Of a DNA stretch of 64,000 nt, positions 36,447 to 48,650 are shown one piece after another (positions within the stretch are counted from its first letter, which is position 1; each line of letters starts with the position of its first letter). Below the pieces are notes generated by a model. That model searched no databases. It was not told the origin of the DNA and saw nothing but the letters and a program-made list of their open reading frames with translations. This DNA comes from Ottelia alismoides (Eukaryota > Streptophyta > Magnoliopsida > Alismatales > Hydrocharitaceae). A program made the translations under genes and the position numbers. The stretch lies in assembly GCA_037367405.1 (NCBI GenBank), contig JAZKJV010010617.1:471501-535500 (forward strand), given 5' to 3'.

Positions 36447-37391
36447 GTAATACGTGTTTTGAGTAATTGTGAGTTTTGTAGAATATGACTACACTATTTT
36501 TTTAATGTTATCAAGTGTTATTTCAAGGAAATATTGAATTGATAGTATTCACACTATACGTTTGACACAGTCAATAGATTCGCCTTGATGCAATGATTTC
36601 ATTGAAACTTCTTTTGTGTAAATCTGAGACCATCTTGAATAATTATGACTTTAAAAGGATCTCTGATTTTGTAGCACATCCAACATAGTACCACAGCAAG
36701 AAATCTGGAAGTATGGTAGTAGCTTATAAGTAGTAGAATCCAATACTAGTATAGGGACACAATGTTATAGATTTATACTTATTAGACCATAATCACATCA
36801 TTAAGACTTATTAAGCATGATTAGTACTAAATACCTGTAATTAGTGATAATTAAGTATCATTAGTAAAAGTAGGACACATGGAGGGCAAATCATGGGACA
36901 TGTGTCGTTATATATTCAGGACAAGTGTCAATACCCAAGATTACCAAGTGTCATTATTCTAAGACTAACATGTGTCCTAGTGTAGCCTCATACTTGTGCA
37001 ACAAGTTCTCTCATGCATGAGCCATGTGCCATGGTGCATGAATGGCAAGTGTTGCCATGTGTCTTCATGCATGGTAGTGAGACAACATGTGTCTTAGAGC
37101 CTCCCTTATATGTTGACACATGTCACACATGCAAAGGGGTTGGATGCCTATATAAAACCATGACCTCCCCATTCTACTCACTCCTTCCCACACCCCTCTA
37201 ACCACCTTAGAACCACAAGGCCATCAAGGTTGCCGGAGGAGCACGATAGGAGTCATGGAGAAGCTCTATCGGTGATCGAGAGCATATTAGAAGCCATAAC
37301 GAAGTTTTGTCCGCCATCAAGCCGTAGTACTCAATCTAAGACAGATATAGGGGGTATTCACTAAAGAAGGCGATCCTGACTCGAGTTAGAT
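36447..37391 (+). repeat. LTR (probably truncated) of the chromovirus fragment
   Basis: After GAGGACGAAATTT, typical of the end of this lineage's internal region, and a purine-rich stretch (36430-36446), an LTR starts TGTAATACGTG. It continues to about 37391, where B2 sequence resumes at GGATAGTCTACTG. It has a consensus TATA box, CTATATAAAACC, near 37148. I cannot identify a CA terminus or target duplication, so the right end is probably truncated. Confidence 0.65.
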
Positions 37392-37631
37392 GGATAGTCT
37401 ACTGACTCAAGAGGAAAAACGCCTTATGTAAATGCGACTGTGAATAGTATTCCAAAAAAAACTCCCAAAAAAAAATGGACAGGCTTGTATAAAAATAAAA
37501 ATGCCTGCCAGAGTGTACATATTTGTATAGTCAATAAGCAAGCTTGAGCTTCAAAGTCAAAACATGTGAGCATGCAGCTGGATGACTTGACTACGGTGGT
37601 CTTGCATCCTAGGATAGGTAGCTACACTAGC
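37392..37631 (+). other. 3' non-coding region of B copy 2, distal part
   Basis: Collinear with A 2969-3205, with GGATAGTCTACT..CTCAAGAGGAA at its start. It ends at TAGCTACACTAGC, where LTR D begins. There is no polypurine tract here, so D is not the natural 3' LTR of copy 2. Confidence 0.7.
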
Positions 37632-39973
37632 TGATGAATCTACAATTCATCATCTTTATTCATTTATTTTAGCTTAAAATCCCTTATAAAACATGTGCAT
37701 ATAACACTAACTCCATATTCTTACTAACTTGCATCTGTGTGTAAATATTGTACACTTTGTACTAATTTTAACATAAAATAAATAAAGAAATAAAAGAAAA
37801 ATAAAGAAAAGAAAATATATAAAAAAAGGAAGACCGTATACAGGCTGAATCGAACCTCAAGAGAAGGTCAAGACTTGACATGATCGACCAGGAATGAAGT
37901 AGGGGGAGATAGGGTCCTTAAGCAGAAAATCCGAAAAAATTGTGTATGTGTTGTTGTAAATACTTTCACTTATTAAGTGTATACCTGTATAAAACTGACA
38001 CTAATTTATTTGTACCTTAATTGACCTTAATTGAAATAACTTTCAATACCAATGTTATAAATAAAAATGTGTCCTAATTAACAAAAATAATTGCACAATT
38101 AAATCATGTACAGAATAAAAGCAAAAACCCTTGGAAAAAGCCACTAAGCACTTATTGAAAGATCAATTCCGGCACCATATGAACTCAAATTGAAACAATC
38201 TTACTTCCATTGGATTCTAAATTAAATTATCTTTAAAATGGCTGTAATTTCATAATTATTGGAGTTACGAGTAAAAAGTTGGTTTTTCGAGGTGGTTTGT
38301 GCAATTTTCCCATGTATTTTGTAAATATTGTATTTGTATATATTTGTAAATTTTTCTTACTAATTATTTAAAATAAAAATCAAAAAATAAAATTTTTAAA
38401 ACAAAAAAGAGACCTAATTTCCTCATTTACCCTTGTATATAATGTCACATATGTATATAGTATATGTATATAGTTCCTATTTTTAATTAATCACCATAAA
38501 AAATAAAAAATAACTTTTTTTAATTCAAATAAATAAACTGACGGAAACTCTAAATAATTAGATATTTTTGTAAATAGTTTTATCTCTTTTACTTTATCTC
38601 ATTTCAAATTTCATCTGTCTTATCTCTTCCACCAAAAAATTCGAAAATTCGAAAATTCAATTTTCATCTCTTTCTTTTCTATTTATATGGCTCCTTCTCC
38701 TTCATTGCAACTTGATCAATCTTTAGAGAGAGGATCCTGATTTCGAGAGAAAATTTTGTTGAGAAAAGTGCCTAGCCTCTGAGTCATCCGGTGACAATGA
38801 GTCAGCCTTGTCGAGGCAATCACGGTCCATTTCCGCACCTAAGGTGAGATCTACGTTTTTCTTATTTTTTATCTTATGTTAATTGTAGTTTATTTTGTCG
38901 AGCTTTTAATTCCATCGTCATTTTGTTTTTCTTTAAAAAAAATCCATCTCGATTTGAACCGTCTCCGATTCCGAATTTTCATCTCACTTTCTCAATCTCC
39001 ACGTGTTTTATTCTACCTTCCACGATCTATCAACTCCAACAACGCACGGTGGCCGAAGAATAGGATTTGATCCTTTCATTGTCGTCGAATCCCCGTTCAT
39101 TTTCCGATTTGTAAATAAATAAAAAAATATTTGTTTCTTTTTCTCTAACGTTTGTTTTATAGGATCATTTAAATAAAAAATAAAATAAAAAATAAAAAAA
39201 TATATATTTTTATGTTTTGTTTTAATTACTATATTTCGGATTTACAAAAAAATTTATTACTATTTTCATTGACTATTTACAAAAGAAATAGAATTTACAA
39301 ATAAAAAAATTCGCTCCAGGTCGCCTGCGCTCCGGCCGCCCCTTCCAAGGATCCTCCTCCGTTGCCTGCGCTCCATCTGTCCAACGTGTGGTGCCTCTGC
39401 AAGCAGTGGCTCGTCGGCGGCCTCCTTCCAGCCACGCCTGGCGGTGCCGCCTCTTCGACACCTTTGCACCGAAGCCCTCACCGCACCTCCTCCAGCAGTG
39501 TCATCCGCCCGAAGTAGCCGCGCCGTTGTGCACTATGCTAGAACGTGCCTCGACCGCGTCTCTGTCACCCGAAGCCCCATTGCACCATCCCCGATCTCCA
39601 GCACCGCCGCGCCCCCGTGCACGAGCAGTGCCGCTCCACACAAAGGCGGCTTCGTTACAGCGCGCCTCGACCGTGCCTCCATCGCCTGAAGCCCCCCCCC
39701 TTGTACCATCCCTGATCTCCAGCGTTGTCGCACCCCCCGTATGTGAGCCGCACCGCCCGCTCACCGATGACCGCTACCTCCGATCTAGAGGAGAAGAAGG
39801 CGACGGATTTCCCCTTGGTGCCCCTTTCTTGCATGCATGAGAAGAACGAAGGGAAATTAAACCCTCAAAGGGGGAATATAAAATTGGAAAAATTACATTT
39901 CAGCCCTCGGAGAATTTCGATTTTGCATGATCATCCCTCTTCTCCAACAGATCGTGTGCATAGCATGCCCTAC
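37632..39973 (+). repeat. LTR fragment D (related to B, 3'-truncated)
   Basis: It starts TGATGAATCTAC with the TTCATCATC hairpin arm and carries the purine block (37891-37917), but most of the sequence differs from B1-B3. A GC-rich core (39300-39840) follows a TATA-like box (TTTATATGG, 38682-38690) and a possible intron (38844-39319, donor AAG|GTGAGA, acceptor CTCCAG|GTC). It is cut at 39973 by B copy 3. The remainder is outside or beyond recognition. The GC-rich frames at 39388-39840 are compositional. Confidence 0.8.
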
Positions 39974-42900
39974 TGATGAATCTACGTTTCATCATCTTTA
40001 TTCTTTCATTTTGGCCTTAAAAACTCTAGTAAATGCGTGTAAATAGGCTTAATTTAGGCATTTTAGCATTAATGCATCATTGTGTAAATAGTGTATAAAA
40101 TGTGGTTATTAAAGCCAAACTTATAAAATAAAGAAAAGAAAAGAAGAAGAATCAAATATTGTAAATATTTTATGACCCGAAACCCCGAGACCTAAGCATC
40201 TTGATGACTAGGTCAATAAGGAATAAAGTAGGGGGAGATAAGGGCCAAAAAACCAATAAAAATCCCTTTCATTTCATTCATTCTTTATTCACTTTGGGAC
40301 CTATTTTTAGTTCCACTTTTTATACCTCAAATAAATAAACTTTGTACTAGAAAGTTGTAGATAATTAAGTAAATAAAAATACAAAATTGATTTCACTCAA
40401 AAATAATACACAGATAAAAAGTTATGGTCTGAATAAGATTCCAGAATGCCAACTTCCCAGACCCGTATCTCACAAATAAAAACTCCAAATGCATCAAACT
40501 CACTTTAATTGTATATAATTTAAAATAAGCTATTTAATGGTGGTGGTTTCGCATTTGGCAGAGCGACGGTTTAAAAGTTGAGTTTTAGACCCCCATTGTA
40601 CACTTGTACAGATTAAAATATTCAATTTATTATTTATTCATTATCTCTTATAATTTTATATTTTTATAATTTTGTAAATATTACTTATACTATATTTGTT
40701 TATTAAAATAAGAATAAAAACTCAAAAGAAATGCAAAATGCGTGTATATAATATACATAGGTATAATACCTGTATACAAACCTACATTATTAACACTTCT
40801 ATTTTATTAAGTGTATAAAATACATCAGAAAAATAAAATAAAAATATATTTCAGTGTATAAAACTATTCTATAAATTTATAAAATAATAAACAAAAATAA
40901 ATAAATTAAATACATAAAATAAAAAATGAAATACTTAAATATATAGATATAGATACCTATAAGGGGTATAAATGGTAACTTGTAATTACACACCCCATAA
41001 AAATAAATAAAAATCACAATAAAATAATTTATAAAATAATATACGTTTTTTATTTTGTATCCATAATTAAATAAATTTATTTGCTATTTTTAATTGATTT
41101 TATAATGGTTTTTTCCAGGGATTTTCCTGGTTGGTCCACGTGGACCAACCAGGTGGAAGTTACCCCGCTGGTCAACTCCTTGGTTTTTGCTCCTGGGTTG
41201 CGTCAGAAACAAGTTTTTGTCCGCTTTCACGGATTTTTCGAGGTCTTATCTTTCATCAATGGAGGATGAGGACTTCTGCAAACTTGTTGCTCGAATACCT
41301 ATGAATCACGCCCATATCTTAGATCGGTCTTTGGACCCAAGATTCGTCAGATACGCTTCGATCTTTGAGCCCACTCGACCATGTTTCAAAACAGCCCCGT
41401 CAACCTCCAGTCCCCTTTGAACCCTTTCTGACCTCTAGTGTTGCTCTTGCGTGTGTGCTCCGGTGGGAGGAGGGTGACAGCCTCCTTCTCCAGTCCCAAG
41501 GAGCGAGTTAGGCGGTCGAGAGGTGCTTCCAATCCATCTCCGACCATCCACGGCCATTAGGTCTAATATCTCCTTGGCCCCGGCCAAGTCGAGGTGTTTT
41601 CTGTCTATTTTCTTGCCCATTAGTTAGCTTTTAGTTTCAGCCTTTAATCTGTGCGTTTAGTTGGTTGTTTAAGCAATTATTAGTGTAGATCTCCATCTCA
41701 AACACCTTGTCGAAGCTCAAAAGCTCCGGCAACCACCATCACCATCCCACACCACCTTTTCTTGCCAATAAAATCCCCTTCCTGCTTGCGAGATATCTGC
41801 CGTCCTTTTGGTTTTATTTGCAGGAAGAGAAGGAGGCGTCTAGGCCTCGATTCACGTCAAGAAAATTCCCAGGTCCACCGGAGCGTCCTCGCGCGGCTAT
41901 AGGCCATCCCATGGTCTTCAGCCCCATCTAAGGTACCTAGGCGGCGCGGAGGAGCTTCAGGAGTAGAACAAAGCCACCGGGCGTGGGTATGGTGGTCGTA
42001 GACCAGCCCTGGACATGAACAAAACTCGGCTCCACCGAGTTCGTCGTTGGTTCTTCCAGCCGTGTCCCCCGCCGTCGGATCAGGGACTCTCCTCTCGCGT
42101 TAGAGATGGCATCCGATCTGCCCAAGTGCTGACAGTCGGATCCTTTTGAAGGATCTAATCTCCGTCGTGCAATCGAATCGTCATCGCCACAGCTGGGATC
42201 GACACGTGGCATATGTGCAGGATCTGAACCGTCGACGCCCGCCTTCGTGGGTATTTTTGCCATTCTACCCCGCGGATTTTGATATTTATTTAACATCGTC
42301 CAAACATTCCTCTGTTGTATATATGTTTTCTAACATTTATAAGTAGACCCCCAGTCTTTTTGGTAATTGCACTTGCATCCCAACCACGTCATCTCACGTG
42401 CTTGCGCACGTGAGGCATGTAATTTTTGCGGGGAACTCCCGATCGTTTTAGTAATTAACATTTGGTCCTGAAACTTGTCTTGAATGATTTAAGATTTGTG
42501 GGCATTTTGTAAGTAAGATCTCTCATTTTTTCGTGAATTACATTCTGCCCCTTCCCAGGAGCGCGTGCTCACGCATGTGTTTCTTGGGGTTTTTGCAGAC
42601 GAGCCCTCGAGCCTTTCGTTATTAATATTAGTCCAGAAAGTTTTCCTTTCAGCTATATATTCTCTGGACATTTACAATCAGCCCCCTGGACTTTTTGAAT
42701 ATTATAAAAATGCCCCTGCATGTATGCATTTTCTTTGTGTTTCTAGTATTTATTGCATGCAGCTCTAAACACCTAAAAATCCATAAAAATAAAGTTAAGC
42801 TCTTGTTGCATTGCACATTCACGCCATATTTTTGCATTTTATTTTTATTGCATTTCATATTTATAAAAATTCAAAAAACACTCATTTTTAGTATTGTTTG

Positions 42901-43804
42901 CATTAGAAAATACATAAAAAATATAAAAACACCTCAGAAAATTCCAAAAAAAATATATTTGGTGTTTGTTAGTATCTTTTAGCTCCAAACCAAAAATCAC
43001 TGAAAAATACAAAAGAAAACTCCTAAAAATTATAAAACCAAAAAAAGATTCCTAAAAATCTTAAAAATTCTACAAAAATCCTAAAAATGCAATTTCAGTT
43101 TCGTATCTTCTCTGATTCATTATCTTTCAAATAAAATTAATTTGAGGAATTTTGTGCACCATTTGATATTTTTCATCCTCATTTTAATTTCAGCCAGCCC
43201 TTTAGTTCACTGTTTTGTAGTATTTTTTACTTTAAAAATACCAAACAAATTAGGAAAAATCTAGAAATCACAAAAACATTATAAAATTATAAAAAGACCA
43301 AAAACATTTTATTTCCTGAATTTTACTTATTTTTAGTTGTTTTTAGAAATAGTCCATCTCTCTCTTTCTTACTTTGTAAATATATTCTATTATTGAAAAA
43401 AGAAAAATAAAAATATAAAATATAAAAAGAAAACGTAAAATCAGAAAATTAAAAATCAAAATATAAAAATATAAAATTAAAAATTAAATAAAAAATATAA
43501 AATCCAAAAACCGACAAAAATATAGCATAGATAGACAACTTCTCACATTCACACAATTTATGCCTTTTTACCTCGTTCTACATGTCTGCTCCCTGTGTTC
43601 GACCTCTACACATACTTGCACCTATGCACATCTTTGTTGTAGAGTTATAATAAATTTTAACCCCGCACCTTTACTTTCATTGCCTGATTTATCTTTTGTG
43701 GGTTAATTGTTGTTTGAATTAGGATTTCTCGCGGGTCGCCTCAGCGACATTGTGATCCCGCCTTGTGTGGATTACTTTAGACCCGTGAAAAATCTCGTTC
43801 AACA
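39974..43804 (+). repeat. 5' LTR of B copy 3 (complete, 3831 bp)
   Basis: It starts TGATGAATCTACG and ends CGTTCAACA, directly followed by a primer site. Preceding bases CCTAC (39969-39973) may be the target duplication. It includes the purine block (40221-40246), a palindromic G-box cluster (TCCACGTGGACC at 41138), a predicted intron (41594-41823), paired CACGTG sites at 42395-42412 and recurrent TTGCA...CCC units at 42250-42720. It is the best-preserved B LTR. Confidence 0.95.
41594..41823 (+). other. Predicted intron inside the B copy 3 LTR
   Basis: Donor TCGAG|GTGTTT and acceptor TTATTTGCAG|GAAG bound 230 bp, in the same place as 19669-19900 in B2. Confidence 0.45.
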
Positions 43805-45193
43805 AATGGCGTCGTTGCCGGGGAGCAACAGCACGTAGTTCAGGTTTTTGCTTGTGATTGTTTGTCTATTTCACGGCTTTTGCTTATTTTATTATCTTTG
43901 ATATATCTGTTGAGTTGTCTAACCTTCTCTTTTGTTGAATTTGTGCGTGGGAACCGCGGATCGAGGGAGGCGCTCTACCTAGGCGCCTGTGCACCCACGT
44001 GAAGCCGGCTTCTGCCAGCCTAGCACCGAAGGAGACGAAGAGGATTTTTGAAGAACAAGCTCCACCTTTAGTTGTAGCATTTACTTCCTGCATTTAGTTT
44101 GTGTAATTTATGTGAGAGAGATACTTTATTATTGTAATAATACAGGTACTCAGGACTCTTGGACTTTCGGGCCCAATTTCCAAGTGCTTGTACACTTGGG
44201 GGCTCACCGCAACTTTTGATGGTTTTCATCGCTTCTTTTTACTTTGTTTTCCATTTTTGTCTTCTTTACTTTGTGTGATTGAGCCCTTAGTTTTAGGATT
44301 GCTTGCGATAGATTAAGGCCAAACACCTAATATATTTGCATGTGCCTATAGACTCGTTTGGGCCTAGTCAAATTTGAACAGTCGCCTCATCATCTTCAAG
44401 CCTACGTGTCGCGAGCCCACCCTGTCAAGCACTACTCCTGAACTCGATGTGTCGAGGAGAGGAGGGGTGAGCATAGACCGGACCCCTGGATTGAAGATCG
44501 GTGACCAACTTGTGGTTCTTCACAATAATAGCAATTACTGAAACTTAGGACGATTTCATCGGCTTGCATTTGCATATAGATAGGTTTCAATTCTACTGAG
44601 CATCTTTGCATGTAGAGTGCTGGAGGCAAGGTGAGCAATTCTCTTTAGCATACATCATCATTTTGCCTCTTGCATTGCTTTTCCGCCTCTCTACCTCTGT
44701 TTTGCCAACCTAGGTGCTAAGTAAAATTGACTCCTCGATAGGTTCGTGAATTTCTCATTAAAAATCCAAAAAAGTGATAACCAATAAAATTGGGACTGTT
44801 AATATTACTCGATCCTAAAATCAACCAAAAAAATAAATCTTCTCTTGGGGCGAGTAATCCCCTCATTGTCTTCACTTTTACTTGCTCGCGCACACACTAA
44901 GGATAGTGCCCAAATCCCATTCAGCCCCCTAAGTATTTGTGCAAAATTTTGGACTTCTCACCTAACTCTAAAACAGACAATATAAAAAGATCGACTTTTC
45001 GGTCTCTACCGAGTTGAGTAGGTGAATTGAGGTTTTGTTTTGTGTGAGTTTGTTTGTGTTCGCTTGTGTGTATACTAGATCATCCCTGTGCATTTGCGAC
45101 TTTTTCTCACATCTCTTGACTTGACCATCGTGTTCTCCCGATCAATGTTCTTCTTGTTTCGAGATGGTTGGCTGGAGCATCTAATGTCCGGAC
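43805..45193 (+). other. Leader of B copy 3
   Basis: Collinear with the B2 leader. It includes GAGCCCTTAGTTTTAGGATT at 44279 and the conserved motif at 44774-44800 (GTGATAACC, 3-nt spacer, AAAATTGGGACTGTT). It is about 1.4 kb with no long ORF. A short upstream ATG frame (45164) ends at 45184, 10 nt before the main ORF. Confidence 0.8.
43807..43823 (+). promoter_or_regulatory. Primer binding site, B copy 3
   Basis: TGGCGTCGTTGCCGGGG, 2 nt after the LTR. One base differs from the A' site. Confidence 0.92.
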
Positions 45194-47151
45194 ATGGCGA
45201 ACCCCTCGTTCACTCCAGTTGGTCAGCCTCCCTTTTTCCAGGAAGACTTTGCTCCTGATTTCTGTACATATCCGACCAACCCACTATTTCAGGATTCGGA
45301 CTTTGACCTTGACCACTCATTTCCAACACCATCACCCTCACATTTCCACAACCCGCTCTTCATTGAGTATCCTGAGCCGGAATGTGATTTTTGTCTACAC
45401 CCACCGCCCACATTCGACACACCCGATCTTGAGATTTTGGAGTCACCTTTCATGATATCCACATTTGAGACCTTGAATCAGATGATGGAGCATATGAACT
45501 CGAGGATGAGTGATATAGTTAGCATAAATAAGATCCAGAATGTAGCTCCATTTTTTGAGGATTCAGATTCAGATGAGTATTATCATGGGAGCTTGCCATC
45601 GCCCAAAACACAAAAAATGAGAAAAATTTAAAAATCCAAAAAGAGTTCGGGAGATCTTTGGCTGATTCGGACTGTGAGGAGAGTGCCCACTTGCCAGATC
45701 ATTTGACCACACAGCCTTTCACACATTGTCCCACCTTTTACACCAAGGATGCCGCTGTACAGACTGCTCTTGGCATGCCTCATGTATATGTTGATTCCGA
45801 CTTCCTCTCTTGTATGGAGGAGGACCAAAAATTCAAAAAAATGTTGACTAAACCCGAAGTGGTGGCCACTATTCATGAGATCATTCGTGTCCCACTTCAG
45901 CAGGTCGTGACTGATTTATCTGCTCCTCTTCCCAAGAAGAGAAAGCGGAGGAGCAGATCTGAGCATCATATCTTGACCATGGCCACTGCCCACGCCATCT
46001 CACATCGATCCATTCCTAGGAAAAAGAATATTGCAACATCTTTCATTAGCTACACCATCTCTGACCACACCTATGATCACACTCTCCTAGACGACGGTGC
46101 TTCGATTAGCATATTACCCTTCTCGTTGGTACAATCTCTTCACTTAGGGCCTCTCAAGAAGACCAGGATGATAGTTCAGTTTGCTAATGGATCTATCAAG
46201 AGGTCGAAGGGTATCCTTGAAAACGCCGTCATTTCGATTCAGGGCACGAGCTACAATGTTGATTTCGTTGTATTGCCCATGGAAACCTCCACTGGGGAGC
46301 ACTCTCCAACCATCCTAGGACGACCATTCCTCGCCTCCGTGAGGGTCGTTATTGATTACGGATCAGGAGAGATTCGCTTCCGTCCTGCTGACGAGAGTGA
46401 AGCGTCGATCACCACACCCACAGTTGACCAGAGACCCGCAGCTGATGTGACCACACCTATCTTGGCTGACCCTGAGGACCATGACTTCGATGAGACTATT
46501 AGAGAATTTTGTTGCTTATTGGATTCCACTGAGACCCAAGAATTCCTTTCCCAGGAGGAAGACATGGAAAGCATGGACCTTAGAGTTCCTTCTTCTGGGA
46601 CTTGGCGCTGTGTTGATGACATCCGCGGGATTTACACGATTGACACCATTGAGCGGAGGGCAGATCCAGACACTCGACAGGACAAACATGACTCGACTAC
46701 TTTCACTGATGAGTCCGCTCCTGTTCACCTAGATACTAATGAGGCCATGACCGAAGTTGATCTGATTGCTTTTATTCGAGAATTCGGTCCTTTTGATGAG
46801 AAAGATGATCCTGTCGAAATTATTGAGGACGAACAGAGTTCGACTACTTCCACTGATGAGTTCGCTTTTTTTGACCTGGACGAGACCTCGCAAGATGACT
46901 CTGATTACACTACTTCCAATGATGAGGAGTTTGTCCCTTTTCACTTTGACATCAGCGAGACTCCTAAGGCCGGACCTAGTCGTACTTCTTCCACTCACCA
47001 GTCTGTGCCTTCACACCCGAGGGCCCCTGAGGATGTTTACTCTATCGACCCTGATTGGCTTCCAACCACTGTGGACCCCGATGTCGACCTACACCACACC
47101 AGATCCATTCCTCAGCGTACCTGCAAGAAGGTTTACTTTCAACCTTCTTGA
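45194..47151 (+). pseudogene. B copy 3 protease-only polyprotein (one frameshift)
   Basis: This is the best copy of the B protein, about 650 codons in two frames. Frame one (45194-45631) starts at ATGGCGAACCC and is rich in Pro, Phe and Asp. A 1-bp indel in an A-run near 45615 shifts the frame, which then continues from about 45640 to the TGA at 47149-47151. A basic patch (KKRKRRSRS, about 45935-45960) precedes a retropepsin domain with LLDDGASIS at about 46087-46113 and ILGRPFLASV at about 46315. A 280-residue acidic tail has repeats like TDEFAFFDLDETSQDD. The region from the basic patch through the protease aligns with the A' protease, but no RT, RNaseH or integrase follows. A stretch near MISTFETLNQMMEHMN may correspond to the Gag C-terminus. 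The start is chosen because no upstream in-frame ATG keeps the frame open. Confidence 0.88.
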
Positions 47152-47220
47152 CCATTTGTATATCCATCTCTGTTGTATATTCACTTTTGTTCATCTCAGT
47201 CTCTCTCCTGTTTTGCTCAT

Positions 47221-48650
47221 TGATAGCCCGCCCCGCACCCTATGTTAATTCGGTCAGAATGTACAAATTAATGTTAATCGTTTGTTGCAGTCGGATACGA
47301 GAGGCTAGTCAAAAACCACTTCTCAATTAATGTTAAGTTAATTTTAAGCGGCAGGTTTTTTTACTTGGTGGAAGTTCAAGGTCGAACTCAGGGAGGCATC
47401 TGTCTCCTTAGGTAAAATTTTAGCAAAATCCAAGTGTAAGATTTTCGGGGAATATATTTTTGGTCTTTTTCGGCTTTTCTATTCAATACACATGCAAAAT
47501 CAGGCCAAATTAAATGTTAATTCAGAAAGATGGTCAAATTAATTCCAAAAATTATGAAACTTGACCAGATGATTAATTATGATGAAAATGATCTACACTA
47601 ATTTTTTTTGGAATTTTTAGACAATAAACGAATTTACTGTGAATTAAATATGCAGACAGGGTGATTTTCACAATTTAATTTTTAATAAATAACAACTCAC
47701 AATTTTTTCAAGAAATAAAATCATCCTAGATAGCACTAATGATGATGAATCCAGGAAAATTGACAGATCTGAATTTCAATTGAAATGAGTTTATTAAAAT
47801 TAAAATACGAAAACCACTCAACGATTTATTTAGGCCTCGATATGTGTGCAAATTACATGAAATTTTTATGGCATGTTAAGAATACTGTCCTTAAGCTACT
47901 ATGAATTTTTGAGGATTTTTGGAACCACAGAGAATTAACTAGAAATTAAAAGGTGTCACTGGGCAAAATATTCCAAAAATATACCAATTAATTCATTAAT
48001 AATTCCACTGAAACTACAAAAATGTGACACATGGCTCAATAGACAAAGGACAAGTTTCCCAACAAAATGCAACTTTTAGAATTGAAAAATGATGTAATAT
48101 GCAACCTAGGGATGCGTGCAAACACAGGGATGTAAATGCAATATAGGAAAATAAAAATACAAAAAGCAAATATGCTGACAGGGACTAAAATGCAATTACC
48201 TATTATGCGGGGGACTCAAGTGCAATATTCTCCAACAGGCACGTGCTCCTCACGTGGGCTCAGCTTCACAGGGACCTTTTGCAATATCTGAAAAGCTCAG
48301 GGGCCCTCTGTGTAAATTTCCCAGGCCGCACGTGCTCCTCACGTGGGCGTCCTAGGTTCGGATGGCTGCGGAGGCTCGGGGCTAGGCTCGGTCGCTTCTG
48401 GAGGTCTGGAGTGAGGCTCGGACGACCCGAGCCTAGGCTCGGAGAAGAGGCTCGGGCGAGTCTACGTGGCCAGCTGTGGACCTTCGGATCGAGCTAGATC
48501 CGATGGCTAGCGGTGAAGACGCGTGGCGTGACCTCGGGCCTTTGGATCGATGCTGATCCAACAACTCCTGCGAAGACCGGTGAGGAGGCGACGTGGCTCG
48601 CTGAGGGTCGTTCGATCAACGTGATCGAACGGATGATGTGCGTCTGCTCC
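47221..48650 (-). repeat. Partial A' LTR in the first duplication unit
   Basis: TGATAGCCCGCC... through the first 1,430 bp of the plus-strand view of the A' LTR, which is the 3' portion of the LTR in its own orientation. It exists only because of the tandem duplication and is not a separate insertion. Confidence 0.93.

Noticed and set aside
39266..39840. ORFs on both strands in LTR D
   Set aside because: GC-rich region open in five frames. No conserved motif.
37632..39973. LTR D as the natural 3' LTR of B copy 2
   Set aside because: No polypurine tract precedes it and its sequence is far from the B2 5' LTR.
47221..48650. Independent second LTR insertion
   Set aside because: Spacing of exactly 2,075 bp, identical left flank and abrupt end at GAC show tandem duplication.
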